A stretch of DNA of 64,000 nucleotides from Caballeronia sordidicola (GCF_001544455.2 NZ_FCOC02000007.1:186001-250000), one strand, 5' to 3'; shown: positions 37,997 through 48,874, numbered from the stretch's first letter. Numbers and translations: made by a program. The notes: generated from the letters alone by a model not told the origin.

Positions 37997-38180
37997 CCGC
38001 AAACCCTTACAAAAAGCACACAAGGATGCTGATAGTACCGCAACAAGTTTTTACATTGATGACCGGGACGTTCAGAACAGGGACAAATGACATACGCCAT
38101 CGGACTGGGCCGACGACGATTTAAATGACAAGAACGACCGCTGGCCGAGCCTTGGAGATTTTGAAGACTTGAAGCGAATA

Positions 38181-38203
38181 CGGCCTGAAGCTGTGTCAGG
38201 CCG
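38181..38203 (-). terminator. Possible terminator after glnB
   Basis: 8-bp arms CGGCCTGA (38181-38188) and TCAGGCCG (38196-38203) with a 7-nt loop, 18 bp beyond the glnB stop. The T tract on the minus strand is poor, so termination is uncertain. Confidence 0.4.
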
Positions 38204-38221
38204 CCCTTGCACGAAGTCCGC

Positions 38222-38683
<462 letters not shown>

Positions 38684-38753
38684 TTAACGTACCGATCCCA
38701 CGCCAAAAGCCATCGATATTCGCGGATTTACGCGCAAATATGGTGCAAACGCC

Positions 38754-40820
38754 TCACTCCGCAGGAATGTTCTTCAAATCGTTCATCCAGACGATGGATT
38801 CCGAATCGCTCGGCGCGCGCCAATCTCCGCGCGGTGAAAGCGAGCCGCCCGTGCCTACCTTTGGCGCATTTGGAATGCATGAGCGTTTGAACTGGCTGGT
38901 CCTGAAGAACCGGTCAAGGAAGATACCAAGATTGCGTTTCAGGTCCGCTAACTCGTACTGGTTTCTCGCAACGTGCGCGCCTTCCGGCCACTCGCCGGCG
39001 TCGCGATCTTTCCAGGCCGTGTACGCGAGGAACGCCACCTTGGAGGGCGCGAAGCCGAAGCGCAGCGTGTAATAAAGGTTGAAGTCCTGCAACTCATATG
39101 GGCCGATCACGCTCTCGGTCTTCTGCTCGGGAGCGCCATTCGCCTTGCCTGGAACGAGTTCGGGGCTGATGTCGGTATTCAGGATGTTGATCAGGACGTC
39201 CGAGCCCGAATTGCCGATCTGTCCCGTCTCCGCGACCCAACGGACCAGATGCGTAATCAGTGTTTTCGGAACGCTGGCGTTCACGTTGTAGTGCGACATG
39301 TGATCGCCCACGCCATAGGTGCACCATCCAAGCGCAAGTTCGCTCAGGTCGCCCGTGCCGATCACAATGCCGCCCTTGAAATTCGCGAGCCGGAACAGAT
39401 GATTTGTGCGCTCGCCTGCCTGCACGTTCTCGAACGTGATGTCGTAGTCTTCCTTGCCGGACGCATAGGGATGACCCAGGTCCTTCAGCATCTGCTCGCA
39501 GCTCGGCCTGATATCGATCTCGCTTGCAGAACAGCCAACCACTTCCATCAGTTGCCGCGCCTGGGACAGCGTCCGGTCGCTGGTCGCGAAACCGGGCATG
39601 GTCACGCCGAGAATATTCGTGCGCGGCAGCTTCAGACGGTCCATTGCCTTGGCGCAGACAAGCAGCGCATGCGTTGAATCCAGTCCTCCCGAGATGCCGA
39701 TCACCACCTTCGAAATACCGCTTGCCGACAAACGCTGCACGAGCGCCTGCACCTGGATGTTGTAAACCTCGTTGCAGCGCTCGTCGCGGCGCTTCGGATC
39801 CGATGGCACGTACGGGAACCGCTCCACGGCGCGATCGAGCGGCAATACGCGGCCGAGCGGAAGCTCCAGAGCGAACCGGATGGTCTCGAACGCGGAGACT
39901 TCGTCGGCGTGCCGGCGTACCGACTGGCCGAACGTGGTCTGGCGCATGCGCTCGCGCGAGAGCCGCTCAAGATCGACATCGGCGAAAACGAGGTGCGACG
40001 TGTCCAGGAAGCGCTCGGATTCGGCGAGCAACTCGCCGTTTTCGTAGATGATCGCCTGGCCGTCCCATGCCAGATCGGTTGTCGACTCGCCCCTTCCCGC
40101 CGAAGTGTACAAATAGGCGGACAGGCATCGGGCGGATTGCTGCGACACCAGTTGATGCCGATAACCCGCCTTGCCCACCACCACGTTCGAGGCCGACAGA
40201 TTCACCAATACCGTTGCGCCCGCGAGCGCCGCAAAGGACGACGGAGGAATGGGCACCCAGACGTCCTCGCAGATTTCCACATGAAAACGCAGCAGCGGCA
40301 AATCGGCGATTTCGAACAGCAGCGACGAACCGAACGGCACGTCCGAGCCCAGCAGATTCACCCGATCAACCTGCGCGTTCTCGGCCGCGCTGAACTGCCG
40401 CGCTTCATAGAACTCGCCGTAGTTCGGCAGATAGCTCTTCGGCACGACGCCCTGAATCCGGCCGCTCGCGACCACGACGGCGCAGTTGAAAAGCGTGTGC
40501 TCCACGCGCAACGGCATGCCGACGATCATTGCAATCGACACGCTTTTCGATGCCGCCACCACCGTTGCCAGCGCTTCCTCGCAAGCGTCGAGCAAAGCGC
40601 GCTGATGGAACAGGTCGTCACAGGAATAGGCCGAGATACCGAGTTCCGGGAATGCCACGAGAACGGCGCCATTCGCCGCCGCCTGCTTCGCCAGTTCAAT
40701 GGTTTCAGCCGCGTTGAACGCCGGATCGGCGACTTTGCAGCGCGGCACGCCCACTGCCACGCGCGCGAAATCGTGACTATAAAGATTGAAGAATCGGTTT
40801 TTCATCTTGAGCTTGTCCAT
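38754..40820 (-). CDS. nadE: Glutamine-dependent NAD+ synthetase
   Basis: 688 residues. N-terminal nitrilase-type glutaminase ([17 protein letters not shown] with the catalytic Glu; [13 protein letters not shown] with the Cys) and C-terminal NAD synthetase with P-loop [13 protein letters not shown]. Converts deamido-NAD+ to NAD+ with ammonia channelled from glutamine. I chose the start at 40820 ([18 protein letters not shown]), which has GGGG upstream; the next Met at 40805 is equally possible. The frame upstream to 40931 is probably not coding. Upstream of glnB on the same strand. Confidence 0.93.
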   Translation of the reverse strand: MDKLKMKNRFFNLYSHDFARVAVGVPRCKVADPAFNAAETIELAKQAAANGAVLVAFPELGISAYSCDDLFHQRALLDACEEALATVVAASKSVSIAMIVGMPLRVEHTLFNCAVVVASGRIQGVVPKSYLPNYGEFYEARQFSAAENAQVDRVNLLGSDVPFGSSLLFEIADLPLLRFHVEICEDVWVPIPPSSFAALAGATVLVNLSASNVVVGKAGYRHQLVSQQSARCLSAYLYTSAGRGESTTDLAWDGQAIIYENGELLAESERFLDTSHLVFADVDLERLSRERMRQTTFGQSVRRHADEVSAFETIRFALELPLGRVLPLDRAVERFPYVPSDPKRRDERCNEVYNIQVQALVQRLSASGISKVVIGISGGLDSTHALLVCAKAMDRLKLPRTNILGVTMPGFATSDRTLSQARQLMEVVGCSASEIDIRPSCEQMLKDLGHPYASGKEDYDITFENVQAGERTNHLFRLANFKGGIVIGTGDLSELALGWCTYGVGDHMSHYNVNASVPKTLITHLVRWVAETGQIGNSGSDVLINILNTDISPELVPGKANGAPEQKTESVIGPYELQDFNLYYTLRFGFAPSKVAFLAYTAWKDRDAGEWPEGAHVARNQYELADLKRNLGIFLDRFFRTSQFKRSCIPNAPKVGTGGSLSPRGDWRAPSDSESIVWMNDLKNIPAE

Positions 40821-40978
40821 ACGATGCCCCGTATTCGGGGTCCTGTTCCGGCGCATGACGGGTTGAGAACTACGGTTGAGAAACGAAAGCATTTCGACAT
40901 GATGATAAGTCGAGTTGCCATTTCCAGGCACGTATTACCATCGACGTTGGCCATTCGGCCAGGTTTTCAGCAAAAACG

Positions 40979-42118
40979 TCAAACCTTTTTGCGGAATGGC
41001 GTGTGCGCTTCGAGCTCTTGAATATGCTGGTCCATTGCGGCCGTTTCTTCATCGAGGAACTCGCTGATCGCATGCGCGAATCGCGGGTCCGCAACCCAGT
41101 GCGCGGACCATGTCGGCGTGGGCAGCATGCCGCGCGACATCTTGTGCACGCCCTGCGCGCCGCCTTCGAAGCGCGCAAGTCCATGCACGATGCAATATTC
41201 AATGCCCTGCATGTAGCAGGTCTCGAAATGCAGCCCCGAGACAAACTCTTTCGTGCCCCAGTAACGGCCGAACATCACGTCGCCGCCGATCATGTTCAGC
41301 GCGCACGCGAGCCGCTTGCCATCGGCTTCGGCGATCACGAGCAGCATGCTTTCGGGCGCGGCTGCGTGGATCTGGCCGAAGAATTCGCGCGACAGATATG
41401 GCGGATTCCAGTGCTCGCGATACGTGTTTTCATAGCACGCGTAGAAGAAATCGAGCGCGTCAGTATCGATTTGCGCACCGCGCAGCCAGGTGTAGCTCAC
41501 GCCGGCATCGGTTACGCGGCGGCGGTCCTGTTTCACCTTTTTGCGCTTGTCGTGGCTCATGGTGGCGAGAAACGCGTCAAAGCTTTCGTATCCGCCGGCT
41601 GCGTTTTCCCAGTGGAACTGCACGCCTTCGCGCAGCATGTAACCGGCTTCCGTCAGCGCTTCGAGATCCTGCTCCTGCGGAAAAAGCACGTGCAACGACG
41701 ACAGTTCCAACTGCTTTGACAACTCTATCGCCCCGCGGGCCAGCATCACGCGCTCCGCGTGCGTGCCGGCGATCAGGCGGGGCCCGGTCACAGGCGAAAA
41801 CGGCACCGCCGATAACCCTTTCGGATAGTACGGAATGCCGTTGCGCTCGAAGGCGTCGGCCCAGGCGTGATCGAACACGTATTCGCCGCGCGAGTGTTTC
41901 TTGAGATAAAGCGGCATGACGCCGGCAAGCTGGCCGTCGCGTTTGAGCAGCAGGAAATGGGGACGCCAGCCGGTTCGAGCCACCGCGCAGCCCGTATCCT
42001 GCAACGCGGAGAGGAATTCGTGACGGACGAACGGGTTGTCGCCGGCGAGACGGTTCCATTCGTCAGGGCTCACGGTATCGAGCGAATCGACCACATGTAT
42101 TTCGACCGTGCGGTTCAA
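40979..42118 (-). CDS. FemAB/GNAT-like acyltransferase (COG3146 type), TTG start
   Basis: 379 residues beginning MNRTVEIHVVDSLDTVSPDEWNRL. I chose the TTG at 42118 because GAGG lies 7 nt upstream; the frame continues to 42364 but that part has no family character. Core motifs: YFPKGLSAVPFSPVTGPRLI-like segment, then MSHDKRKKVKQDRRRV and the C-terminal RYWGTKEFVSGLHFETCYMQ. This is the 'peptidoglycan biosynthesis/recognition' GNAT-fold family; the real substrate is unknown. It is divergent from a GIY-YIG gene. Confidence 0.78.
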   Translation of the reverse strand: MNRTVEIHVVDSLDTVSPDEWNRLAGDNPFVRHEFLSALQDTGCAVARTGWRPHFLLLKRDGQLAGVMPLYLKKHSRGEYVFDHAWADAFERNGIPYYPKGLSAVPFSPVTGPRLIAGTHAERVMLARGAIELSKQLELSSLHVLFPQEQDLEALTEAGYMLREGVQFHWENAAGGYESFDAFLATMSHDKRKKVKQDRRRVTDAGVSYTWLRGAQIDTDALDFFYACYENTYREHWNPPYLSREFFGQIHAAAPESMLLVIAEADGKRLACALNMIGGDVMFGRYWGTKEFVSGLHFETCYMQGIEYCIVHGLARFEGGAQGVHKMSRGMLPTPTWSAHWVADPRFAHAISEFLDEETAAMDQHIQELEAHTPFRKKV

Positions 42119-42274
42119 CGGGCTTACCTCGCTTCGAGCTTGTTCATGGCTGCTGCCGTGCGCCTGGTGCGGCGCGGAACGGTTATTCTCGCCGAAGTCG
42201 CAGGTTTTTGTCGGAGCGGGGTGTGTGCGGGCTTGAGGGATAATGCGCGGCATCCGGTTTTCATCTTCTGCCTC

Positions 42275-42586
42275 ATGCCCTGGTTCCTGTACCTCATCGA
42301 ATGCGCCGACGGAAGTCTCTACACCGGGATTGCTACGGATGTCGATGCGCGGTTCGCCAAGCACCTGAGCGGCGATGGCGCGAGATATACGCGCTCGCGC
42401 AAGCCCGTGGCCGTGCGGGCTTCGTTTGAGTTGAGCGGCCGCGCAGAGGCATCGCGGGCGGAATATTGGGTGAAACGGCTGAAGGTGGCGCGCAAATGGG
42501 CGTTGGTGGCGGGTGAACTGGCGCTGTCGGAAGTTATGCCGGCAGAAGACATTGAGGATGAAGGCGCCCAGCAGGTCGATACATAA
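42275..42586 (+). CDS. GIY-YIG nuclease-superfamily protein (YhbQ/UPF0213)
   Basis: 103 residues. The single GIY-YIG domain shows YLIECADGSLYTGIATDVDARF, then HLSGDGARYTRSRKPV and EYWVKRLKVARKWALV. Stand-alone YhbQ-type proteins have been linked to DNA damage handling, but activity varies. A short acidic tail follows. No operon partner. Confidence 0.88.
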   Translation: MPWFLYLIECADGSLYTGIATDVDARFAKHLSGDGARYTRSRKPVAVRASFELSGRAEASRAEYWVKRLKVARKWALVAGELALSEVMPAEDIEDEGAQQVDT

Positions 42587-42625
42587 AAAAACCGCCCGGT
42601 CCTGCCATCAGGCAGGACCGGGCGG
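42585..42625 (-). terminator. Intrinsic terminator of ppa
   Basis: 15-bp GC-rich arms (42592-42606 and 42611-42625) around ATCA. On the minus strand the hairpin is followed by a seven-T run (42591-42585). The left end touches the GIY-YIG stop codon. Confidence 0.9.
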
Positions 42626-42656
42626 GTCTACTGTATTTCGAAAGTTAGCGGCTGAA

Positions 42657-43190
42657 TTACTTCTTGAAGTTAGCCACGCCTTCGGTAATTTCCTTGTGGG
42701 CTGCTTCCACGCCCTGCCAGCCTTCGACCTTTACCCACTTGCCTTTCTCGAGCGCCTTGTATTGCTCGAAGAAATGCTTGATCTGGTCCTTCAGGTATTC
42801 CGGCACGTCATCGACTGTTTTCATGTGCGCCGTCATTGGGCAGATCTTGTCGTGGGCAACGGCAACCAGCTTCGCGTCCACGCCGGACTCATCCGTCATC
42901 TGCAACATGCCCAAGGCACGCGCGCGGACCACGGAACCTGCCAGCAGCGGGAACGGCGTGATTACCAGCACGTCGACCGGATCGCCGTCGCCCGAAAGCG
43001 TCTGCGGAATGAAACCGTAATTGGCGGGATACCGCATGCCCGTGCCGATGAAACGGTCAACCACGAGCAGGCCCATGTCCTTGTCCGCCTCGTACTTCAC
43101 CGGATCGCTTTGCGCCGGGATCTCGATGATCACGTTGAAGTCCTGCGGAAGATCCTTGCCTGCGGGTACGTTGTTAAAGCTCATATGCAC
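42657..43190 (-). CDS. ppa: Inorganic pyrophosphatase (class I)
   Basis: 177 residues. Hydrolyses PPi to drive biosynthesis. The family I signature is [16 protein letters not shown] with the metal-binding Asp residues, after [12 protein letters not shown]. Hexameric bacterial type length. Monocistronic with a strong terminator; a minus-strand TATAAT lies 169 bp upstream. Confidence 0.97.
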   Translation of the reverse strand: MHMSFNNVPAGKDLPQDFNVIIEIPAQSDPVKYEADKDMGLLVVDRFIGTGMRYPANYGFIPQTLSGDGDPVDVLVITPFPLLAGSVVRARALGMLQMTDESGVDAKLVAVAHDKICPMTAHMKTVDDVPEYLKDQIKHFFEQYKALEKGKWVKVEGWQGVEAAHKEITEGVANFKK

Positions 43191-43498
43191 TCTCTTCGAA
43201 GTGGAAATTCAGGGTCGGGAGATAGGCGAATTCGACGAATCCGGTACACGCCAAAGCGGCGATTTACTGCGTCGCGGCGTTACACGTGAAGCGTCACCGT
43301 TCAGCCACGGCGCGATTTTCATGCCGCTTGCGCGCCCATCACGCCGCGTATTTGCGTCATTATAGCCAATCGAAGCGCGCACTCCGGTGGCTGCGGACGG
43401 CCGGGAAAACAGCGCAAATCACGCTGGAAATATCGCGCGCGGGCGGCAAACCAGCCGCATGCGTCCATTCAACCAATCGACGAAAACAGGAGACAGGC
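43191..43498. promoter_or_regulatory. 308-bp divergent region between ppa and aldehyde dehydrogenase
   Basis: Holds a perfect minus-strand -10 TATAAT at 43364-43359 that could drive ppa; no good -35 is visible. An AGGAGA SD lies just before the aldehyde dehydrogenase ATG. No gene seen. Confidence 0.4.
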
Positions 43499-44938
43499 AT
43501 GGAAGAGGCAAAGCATTTCATTGGCAACAAGTGGGCCGCGGCGGCAAGCAATGAGACGATTTCCGTCCTCGATCCGTCCGACGGCCAGGTCTTCGCGCAG
43601 CTCGCCCGCGGCAACGCGGCGGATATCGATCGCGCGGTCCAGTCGGCGCGGCGCGCCTATGAAGGCGCCTGGGGCAATGCGAGCGCGGCGGAGCGCGGCC
43701 GCGTGCTGTATCGGCTCTCGATGATCATTGCCGCCCATCAGGACGAACTCGCGCATCTCGAAGCACGGGATACCGGCAAGCCGCTCAAGCAGGCGCATGC
43801 CGATGCCGCCGGTATCGCGCGGTATTTCGAGTTCTATGCGGGCGCTGCCGACAAGCTCCACGGCGAAACCCTGCCCTATCAGCACGGCTTTACCGTACTG
43901 ACCATTCGCGAACCGCACGGCGTGACCGGGCATATCGTGCCGTGGAACTATCCGCTGCAGATCTTCGGGCGCAGCGTTGCCGCCGCGCTCGCGGCGGGCA
44001 ACGCGTGCGTGGTGAAACCGGCGGAAGACGCGTGTTTGTCCATATTGCGCATAGCCGAACTGGCCGCCGAGGCGGGTTTGCCGGAAGGCGCGCTGAACAT
44101 TGTCACCGGTTACGGATATGAAGCCGGCGCCGCGCTCGCGCGTCATCCGGGCATCGATCACATTTCGTTCACCGGCTCGCCCGCCACCGGCGCGGCAGTC
44201 GTCAAGATGGCCGCCGATAACCACGTGCCCGTCACGCTGGAACTCGGCGGCAAGTCGCCGCAAATCGTCTTCGCCGATGCCGACTTCGACGCCGCCCTGC
44301 CCATCCTTGTCTCGGCGATCGTGCAGAACGCGGGGCAAACCTGCTCGGCGGGCAGCCGCGTGCTGATAGAACGAGCCGCTTACGAGCCGCTGCTGGATCG
44401 CTTGAGCGAGGCGTTCAGCGCGTTGAAGGTCGGGCCGAGCACGCTCGATCTCGATTGCGGCCCGCTCATCAGCGCAAAGCAGCAGCAGCGCGTGTGGGAT
44501 TTTCTCTCCGATGCCCAGCACGATGGCATTGCAATGGCCGCGCACGGCGAAGTGGTTGCCGAAGCGCCGGAAGCGGGGTTTTACCAGGCGCCGACGCTTC
44601 TGCGCGATGTGCCACCGTCTCACCGGCTGGCGCGAGAAGAGGTATTCGGTCCGGTCCTGTGCGCCATGCCGTTCGACGACGAAACCGATGCCCTGAAACT
44701 CGCCAACGGTACGGACTTCGGGCTGGTCGCGGGCATCTGGACACGCGATGGCGGAAGGCAAATGCGCATTGCGCGCAAGGTGCGCTCGGGGCAAGTGTTC
44801 ATCAATAACTATGGCGCGGGCGGCGGTATCGAATTGCCGTTTGGCGGAGTCAAGCATTCGGGGCACGGCCGCGAGAAAGGCTTCGAGGCGCTGTATGGAT
44901 TCACGGTGCTTAAAACCATCGCCATCAAACACGGTTGA
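43499..44938 (+). CDS. NAD(P)+-dependent aldehyde dehydrogenase
   Basis: 479 residues (ALDH superfamily). Catalytic Cys in NAGQTCSAGSRVLIERA, general base Glu in LELGGKSPQIVFADAD, cofactor-binding FTGSPATGAAV, and the NAD-pocket GHIVPWNYPLQI. The start at 43499 has an AGGAGA SD. Followed 21 bp later by an SDR enzyme and then an MFS transporter, suggesting uptake and oxidation of an alcohol/aldehyde or polyol. The exact substrate is unknown. Confidence 0.88.
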   Translation: MEEAKHFIGNKWAAAASNETISVLDPSDGQVFAQLARGNAADIDRAVQSARRAYEGAWGNASAAERGRVLYRLSMIIAAHQDELAHLEARDTGKPLKQAHADAAGIARYFEFYAGAADKLHGETLPYQHGFTVLTIREPHGVTGHIVPWNYPLQIFGRSVAAALAAGNACVVKPAEDACLSILRIAELAAEAGLPEGALNIVTGYGYEAGAALARHPGIDHISFTGSPATGAAVVKMAADNHVPVTLELGGKSPQIVFADADFDAALPILVSAIVQNAGQTCSAGSRVLIERAAYEPLLDRLSEAFSALKVGPSTLDLDCGPLISAKQQQRVWDFLSDAQHDGIAMAAHGEVVAEAPEAGFYQAPTLLRDVPPSHRLAREEVFGPVLCAMPFDDETDALKLANGTDFGLVAGIWTRDGGRQMRIARKVRSGQVFINNYGAGGGIELPFGGVKHSGHGREKGFEALYGFTVLKTIAIKHG

Positions 44939-44959
44939 ATAATCAAACCAGGAGACGAC

Positions 44960-45718
44960 ATGAGACTGCAAGGCAAGACGGCAATTGTGACGGGCGGCGG
45001 ATCGGGATTCGGCGAAGGCATTGCGAAGACGTTTGCGCGCGAGGGCGCGAATGTCGTGGTGAACGACCTCAACGGGGCATCGGCGGAACGGGTCGCGAGC
45101 GAGATTGCGGTGAATGGCGGCAAGGCGATTGCCGTTGCCGGCGATGTGACGAAACAAGCCGACTGGAAGACGCTTTTCGATGCCGCCATTGAAGACTTCG
45201 GCAGCGTTCAGGTCGTGGTGAACAACGCGGGCACGACGCACAGGAACAAGCCGGTGATGGAAGTCACAGAAGCCGAATTCGACCGCGTCTACGCGGTGAA
45301 CGTGAAAAGCATCTATCACAGCGTGACGCAATTCGTGCCCTATTTCCGCTCGGTTGGCGGCGGGGCGTTCATCAATGTGGCATCGACGGCGGGCGTGCGG
45401 CCGCGGCCCGGATTGGTCTGGTACAACGGCAGCAAGGCGGCGGTGATCATTGCGAGCAAGGCGCTGGCGGTCGAACTCGGACCCGACCGGATCCGCGTGA
45501 ATTGCATCAACCCGGTGATGGGCGAAACCGGCTTGCTGTCCGAGTTCATGGGCATGGAAGATACGCCCGCGAACCGTCAGAAGTTCCTGGCGACGATTCC
45601 GCTGGGACGCCTCTCCACGCCGCAGGACATTGCGAACGCGGCGTTGTATCTCGCCTCCGATGACGCCGAGTTCATTACCGGCGTGGCGCTCGAAGTCGAC
45701 GGCGGACGCTGCGTCTGA
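44960..45718 (+). CDS. Short-chain dehydrogenase/reductase
   Basis: 252 residues, classical SDR: TGGGSGFGEGIA binds NAD(P), NNAGTTHRN follows, and the active site is Ser in NVASTAGV plus YNGSK (Tyr and Lys spaced by three). Probable oxidoreductase of a hydroxy or keto substrate feeding or fed by the neighbouring aldehyde dehydrogenase. SD AGGAGA precedes the ATG. Confidence 0.88.
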   Translation: MRLQGKTAIVTGGGSGFGEGIAKTFAREGANVVVNDLNGASAERVASEIAVNGGKAIAVAGDVTKQADWKTLFDAAIEDFGSVQVVVNNAGTTHRNKPVMEVTEAEFDRVYAVNVKSIYHSVTQFVPYFRSVGGGAFINVASTAGVRPRPGLVWYNGSKAAVIIASKALAVELGPDRIRVNCINPVMGETGLLSEFMGMEDTPANRQKFLATIPLGRLSTPQDIANAALYLASDDAEFITGVALEVDGGRCV

Positions 45719-45845
45719 ACTCTCGGGGAAAGCCTCTGGCGGATGCTTGGCGCTTGGTGTTTTCCCCATATAAAACAGACGCTTGCAGGCGATGCCTAAC
45801 GACTAGAATCGTTACTCCCACCGATAAAAATATTCAGGAGACAGC

Positions 45846-47165
45846 ATGGCCAGTACCGCGGATGAGTTTCACCGGCCGGGCGCGGGCGCGCCGCTTTCAG
45901 CGTTCGAAGCCGCAACGTACAAGAAAGTCGCGTGGCGGCTCTCGCCGTTGTTGCTGCTTTGCTATGTCGTCGCGTATCTGGATCGCGTGAATGTGGGCTT
46001 CGCCAAGTTGCAGATGTCCACCGACCTTGGCCTGAGCGACGCCGTTTATGGCTTCGGCGCGGGCATCTTTTTCTTCGGCTATTTCATCTTCGAGATTCCG
46101 AGCAACATCATCCTTCATAAGGTCGGCGCGCGGGTCTGGATTGCGCGGATCATGATTACGTGGGGCATCATCTCGGCGCTCACCATGTTCATCACCACGC
46201 CCACCATGTTCTACGTGATGCGCTTTTTATTGGGCGTGGCCGAAGCCGGATTTTTCCCCGGCATCATCTTGTATCTCACGTACTGGTTTCCGGCGGAACG
46301 GCGCGGGCGCATGACGACGTTGTTCATGACCGCGATCGCCGTGTCGGGGCTGATCGGCGGACCGGTGTCGGGCTGGATCATGAAGAGCTTCGATGGCGTC
46401 AACGGCTGGCATTCATGGCAATGGCTGTTCTTGCTCGAAGGGCTTCCTTCGATCGTGGTCGGGATTCTGGTGTTTATCTTCATGGACGACCGGATCGCCA
46501 AGGCGAAGTGGCTGACAGCCGAAGAGCGTGAACTGCTGGAGAGGAACATCGCGAAGGACAACGTCGAGAAAGTCGATATGCCCGTGCGCGAGGTGCTGAA
46601 AAATGGCCGCGTATGGTCGATGAGCCTGACGTATTTTTCCTTCGTGATGGGCTTGTATGGCGTGAGCTTCTGGCTGCCAACGATCATCAAGGCGACCGGG
46701 GTGACGGATGCGCTGAATATCGGGTTGTTATCGGCGATTCCGTTTGGCGCGGCGGTGATCGGGATGCTGCTGGTCGCGCGCAGTGCGGACAAGCGGGGCG
46801 AACGGCGGTGGCATATTGCTGTTCCGGCTGCGGTCGGCGCGTTGGGGTTGGTGCTGTCGGTCGTGTGGTCGACGAATACGCCCTTGGCAATGCTCGGCCT
46901 TACTTTGGCGACAATGGGCATTCTCACGACGCTGCCGCTGTTCTGGAGTTTGCCTACAGCCATGCTGGCGGGCACCGGCGCTGCTGCGGGAATCGCGATG
47001 ATCAATTCGCTTGGGAATTTGGCGGGATTTCTGAGCCCTTATCTCGTTGGATGGTTGAAACAGGTGACCGCGTCCAACGCCAGCGGCATGTATATGCTCG
47101 CGGCGTTTATGGTTTTGGGCGGATTGCTCGCGTTGAGCGTGCCTAAGCGGGTAGTGAATCGTTAA
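45846..47165 (+). CDS. MFS transporter, anion:cation symporter (ACS) type
   Basis: 439 residues, 12 membrane segments. The N-terminal VAYLDRVNVGFAKLQM and the TM4/loop GVAEAGFFPGIILYLTYWFP are marks of the ACS/phthalate-glucarate subfamily. It likely imports an organic acid handled by the two upstream enzymes. It lies 127 bp after the SDR gene with GGAG before the ATG. Confidence 0.85.
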   Translation: MASTADEFHRPGAGAPLSAFEAATYKKVAWRLSPLLLLCYVVAYLDRVNVGFAKLQMSTDLGLSDAVYGFGAGIFFFGYFIFEIPSNIILHKVGARVWIARIMITWGIISALTMFITTPTMFYVMRFLLGVAEAGFFPGIILYLTYWFPAERRGRMTTLFMTAIAVSGLIGGPVSGWIMKSFDGVNGWHSWQWLFLLEGLPSIVVGILVFIFMDDRIAKAKWLTAEERELLERNIAKDNVEKVDMPVREVLKNGRVWSMSLTYFSFVMGLYGVSFWLPTIIKATGVTDALNIGLLSAIPFGAAVIGMLLVARSADKRGERRWHIAVPAAVGALGLVLSVVWSTNTPLAMLGLTLATMGILTTLPLFWSLPTAMLAGTGAAAGIAMINSLGNLAGFLSPYLVGWLKQVTASNASGMYMLAAFMVLGGLLALSVPKRVVNR

Positions 47166-47327
47166 GCGCTGCCTTGCTCGTCACCGGACCCGGGCATCCG
47201 GTGACGGCGTGGACAGTAATTGCTCGTCTTGCCTTATCGAGACCGTCTGGCTCATCAACCGTTGCAATAGCGCTGCGCGCTCCACCTCTAAGCCTCCCGC
47301 ACCGCCATAAGGCGCTCTCCCTGCCCA

Positions 47328-47344
47328 CGCACCAAAATCATGCA
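47328..47344. promoter_or_regulatory. NtrC-like binding site
   Basis: CGCACCAAAATCATGCA matches the dyad TGCACCAAAATGGTGCA at 14 of 17 positions. It lies about 77 bp upstream of the sigma-54 -24 element, in the enhancer range. The call rests on consensus memory and needs scoring. Confidence 0.55.
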
Positions 47345-47420
47345 TCCGACGAATTCCGTCGATGCGCATCATCGCCCCGCAGCATCTGAAACCCCCGCCC
47401 ATCCAGCATTCCGCTCCAAT

Positions 47421-47436
47421 TGGCATACCCCTTGCA
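47421..47436 (+). promoter_or_regulatory. Sigma-54 promoter of the urt operon
   Basis: TGGCATACCCCTTGCA has the invariant GG (47422-47423), ten bases, then GC (47434-47435), as needed for RpoN promoters (TGGCAC-N5-TTGCW). It lies 86 bp before the urtA ATG and fits nitrogen-limited expression of urea uptake. Confidence 0.8.
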
Positions 47437-47522
47437 GTACCTCCTTAACTGACTCTCCGTCAGCGATATCAAAAACCACCAGACACCCGCTTTAAAACAA
47501 ACATATCGGCAAGGGGAAATAC

Positions 47523-48824
47523 ATGAAACGACGCAGTCTTCTGAAGTTCGGCTCCATGTCGGGTGCACTCGCCATTGCGGGACAATTGCCTATTACCAAA
47601 GCGCAAGCCGCCGATACCGGACCGATTAAAGTCGGCGTTCTCCATTCACTCTCGGGCACGATGGCGATTTCGGAAACATCGCTGAAAGACACTGCGCTAA
47701 TGACCATCGCCCAGATCAATGCAAGCGGTGGCGTGCTGGGGCGTCAACTTGAACCGGTCGTCGTGGACCCGGCATCGAACTGGCCGCTCTTCGCCGAAAA
47801 AGCCCGCCAACTGATCTCGCAAGACAAGGTGGCCGTGACGTTCGGCTGCTGGACTTCCGTGTCGCGTAAATCGGTGCTGCCCGTGTTCGAGGAACTCAAC
47901 GGCCTGCTCTTCTACCCGGTGCAGTACGAGGGCGAAGAGATGTCGAAGAACGTGTTCTACACAGGCGCCGCGCCGAATCAGCAAGCCATCCCCGCAACCG
48001 AATATCTGATGAGCAAGGAAGGCGGCGGCGCGAAGCGCTTCTTCCTGCTCGGCACCGACTATGTGTATCCACGCACGACAAACAAGATCCTGCGGGCATT
48101 CCTGCACTCGAAGGGCGTGAAGGACGACGACATTCAAGAGGTCTACACACCGTTTGGCCACGCCGACTATCAGACCATCGTTGCGAACATCAAGACGTTT
48201 TCCCAAGGCGGCAAGACCTGCGTGATCTCCACGGTTAACGGCGACTCGAACGTGCCGTTCTATAAGGAACTGGGCAATCAGGGATTGAAGGCGACCGATG
48301 TGCCGGTCGTGGCGTTCTCGGTGGGTGAAGAGGAACTGCGCGGCATCGATACAAAACCGCTCGTCGGCAATCTGGCCGCGTGGAATTACTTCATGTCGCT
48401 GAAGAACCCGGAGAACACGAAGTTCAAGGCCATGTTCGCCGACTGGGTGAAGAAGAACAACCTGCCGGGCGGCACGAAGCGCGTGACGAACGACCCAATG
48501 GAAGCAACCTTCGTCGGCATCCATATGTGGAAGCAGGCGGTTGAAAAAGCGAAGAGCGTCGATGTCGATAAAGTGCGCGTGGCCATGGTCGGCCAGAAGT
48601 TCGCGGCGCCGTCGGGCTTCACGCTCGAGATGGACGGCAACCACCACTTGCACAAGCCGGTGATGATCGGCGAGGTGCGTGCGGACGGCCAGTTCAACGT
48701 CGTGTGGCGCACGAAGACCGCGATCCGCGCGCAGCCGTGGAGCCCGTACATTCCGGGCAACGAAGGCAAGCCGGATGTCGTCAGCTCGATTCCCGAGTTC
48801 CTGCGCCGCCGCCGCGTTGCTTAA
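47523..48824 (+). CDS. urtA: Urea ABC transporter substrate-binding protein
   Basis: 433 residues. Twin-arginine-like leader (KRRSLLKFGS, then a hydrophobic stretch) and the family's IKVGVLHSLSGTMAISE start of the mature domain. Periplasmic binding-protein fold of the HAAT family; captures urea. First gene of urtABCDE; nitrogen-controlled by inference from the promoter. A 113-bp gap with a GC hairpin separates it from urtB. Confidence 0.95.
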   Translation: MKRRSLLKFGSMSGALAIAGQLPITKAQAADTGPIKVGVLHSLSGTMAISETSLKDTALMTIAQINASGGVLGRQLEPVVVDPASNWPLFAEKARQLISQDKVAVTFGCWTSVSRKSVLPVFEELNGLLFYPVQYEGEEMSKNVFYTGAAPNQQAIPATEYLMSKEGGGAKRFFLLGTDYVYPRTTNKILRAFLHSKGVKDDDIQEVYTPFGHADYQTIVANIKTFSQGGKTCVISTVNGDSNVPFYKELGNQGLKATDVPVVAFSVGEEELRGIDTKPLVGNLAAWNYFMSLKNPENTKFKAMFADWVKKNNLPGGTKRVTNDPMEATFVGIHMWKQAVEKAKSVDVDKVRVAMVGQKFAAPSGFTLEMDGNHHLHKPVMIGEVRADGQFNVVWRTKTAIRAQPWSPYIPGNEGKPDVVSSIPEFLRRRRVA

Positions 48825-48874
48825 GGTTTCATAGTGTTTCACAAGCTTCACTAAGTATTCAGTCGAAGACCGGA

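Larger units (their letters stand above)
47166..47522. other. 357-bp region upstream of urtA, holding nitrogen-control sites
   Basis: No gene. Contains the sigma-54-type promoter and the NtrC-like site described separately, and an AAGGGGAAATAC SD-like stretch before the urtA ATG. Confidence 0.7.

Noticed and set aside
43469-45769. 766-residue minus-strand open frame across the aldehyde dehydrogenase and SDR genes
   Set aside because: Covers two well-recognised genes on the other strand; composition is that of an antisense shadow and there is no SD.
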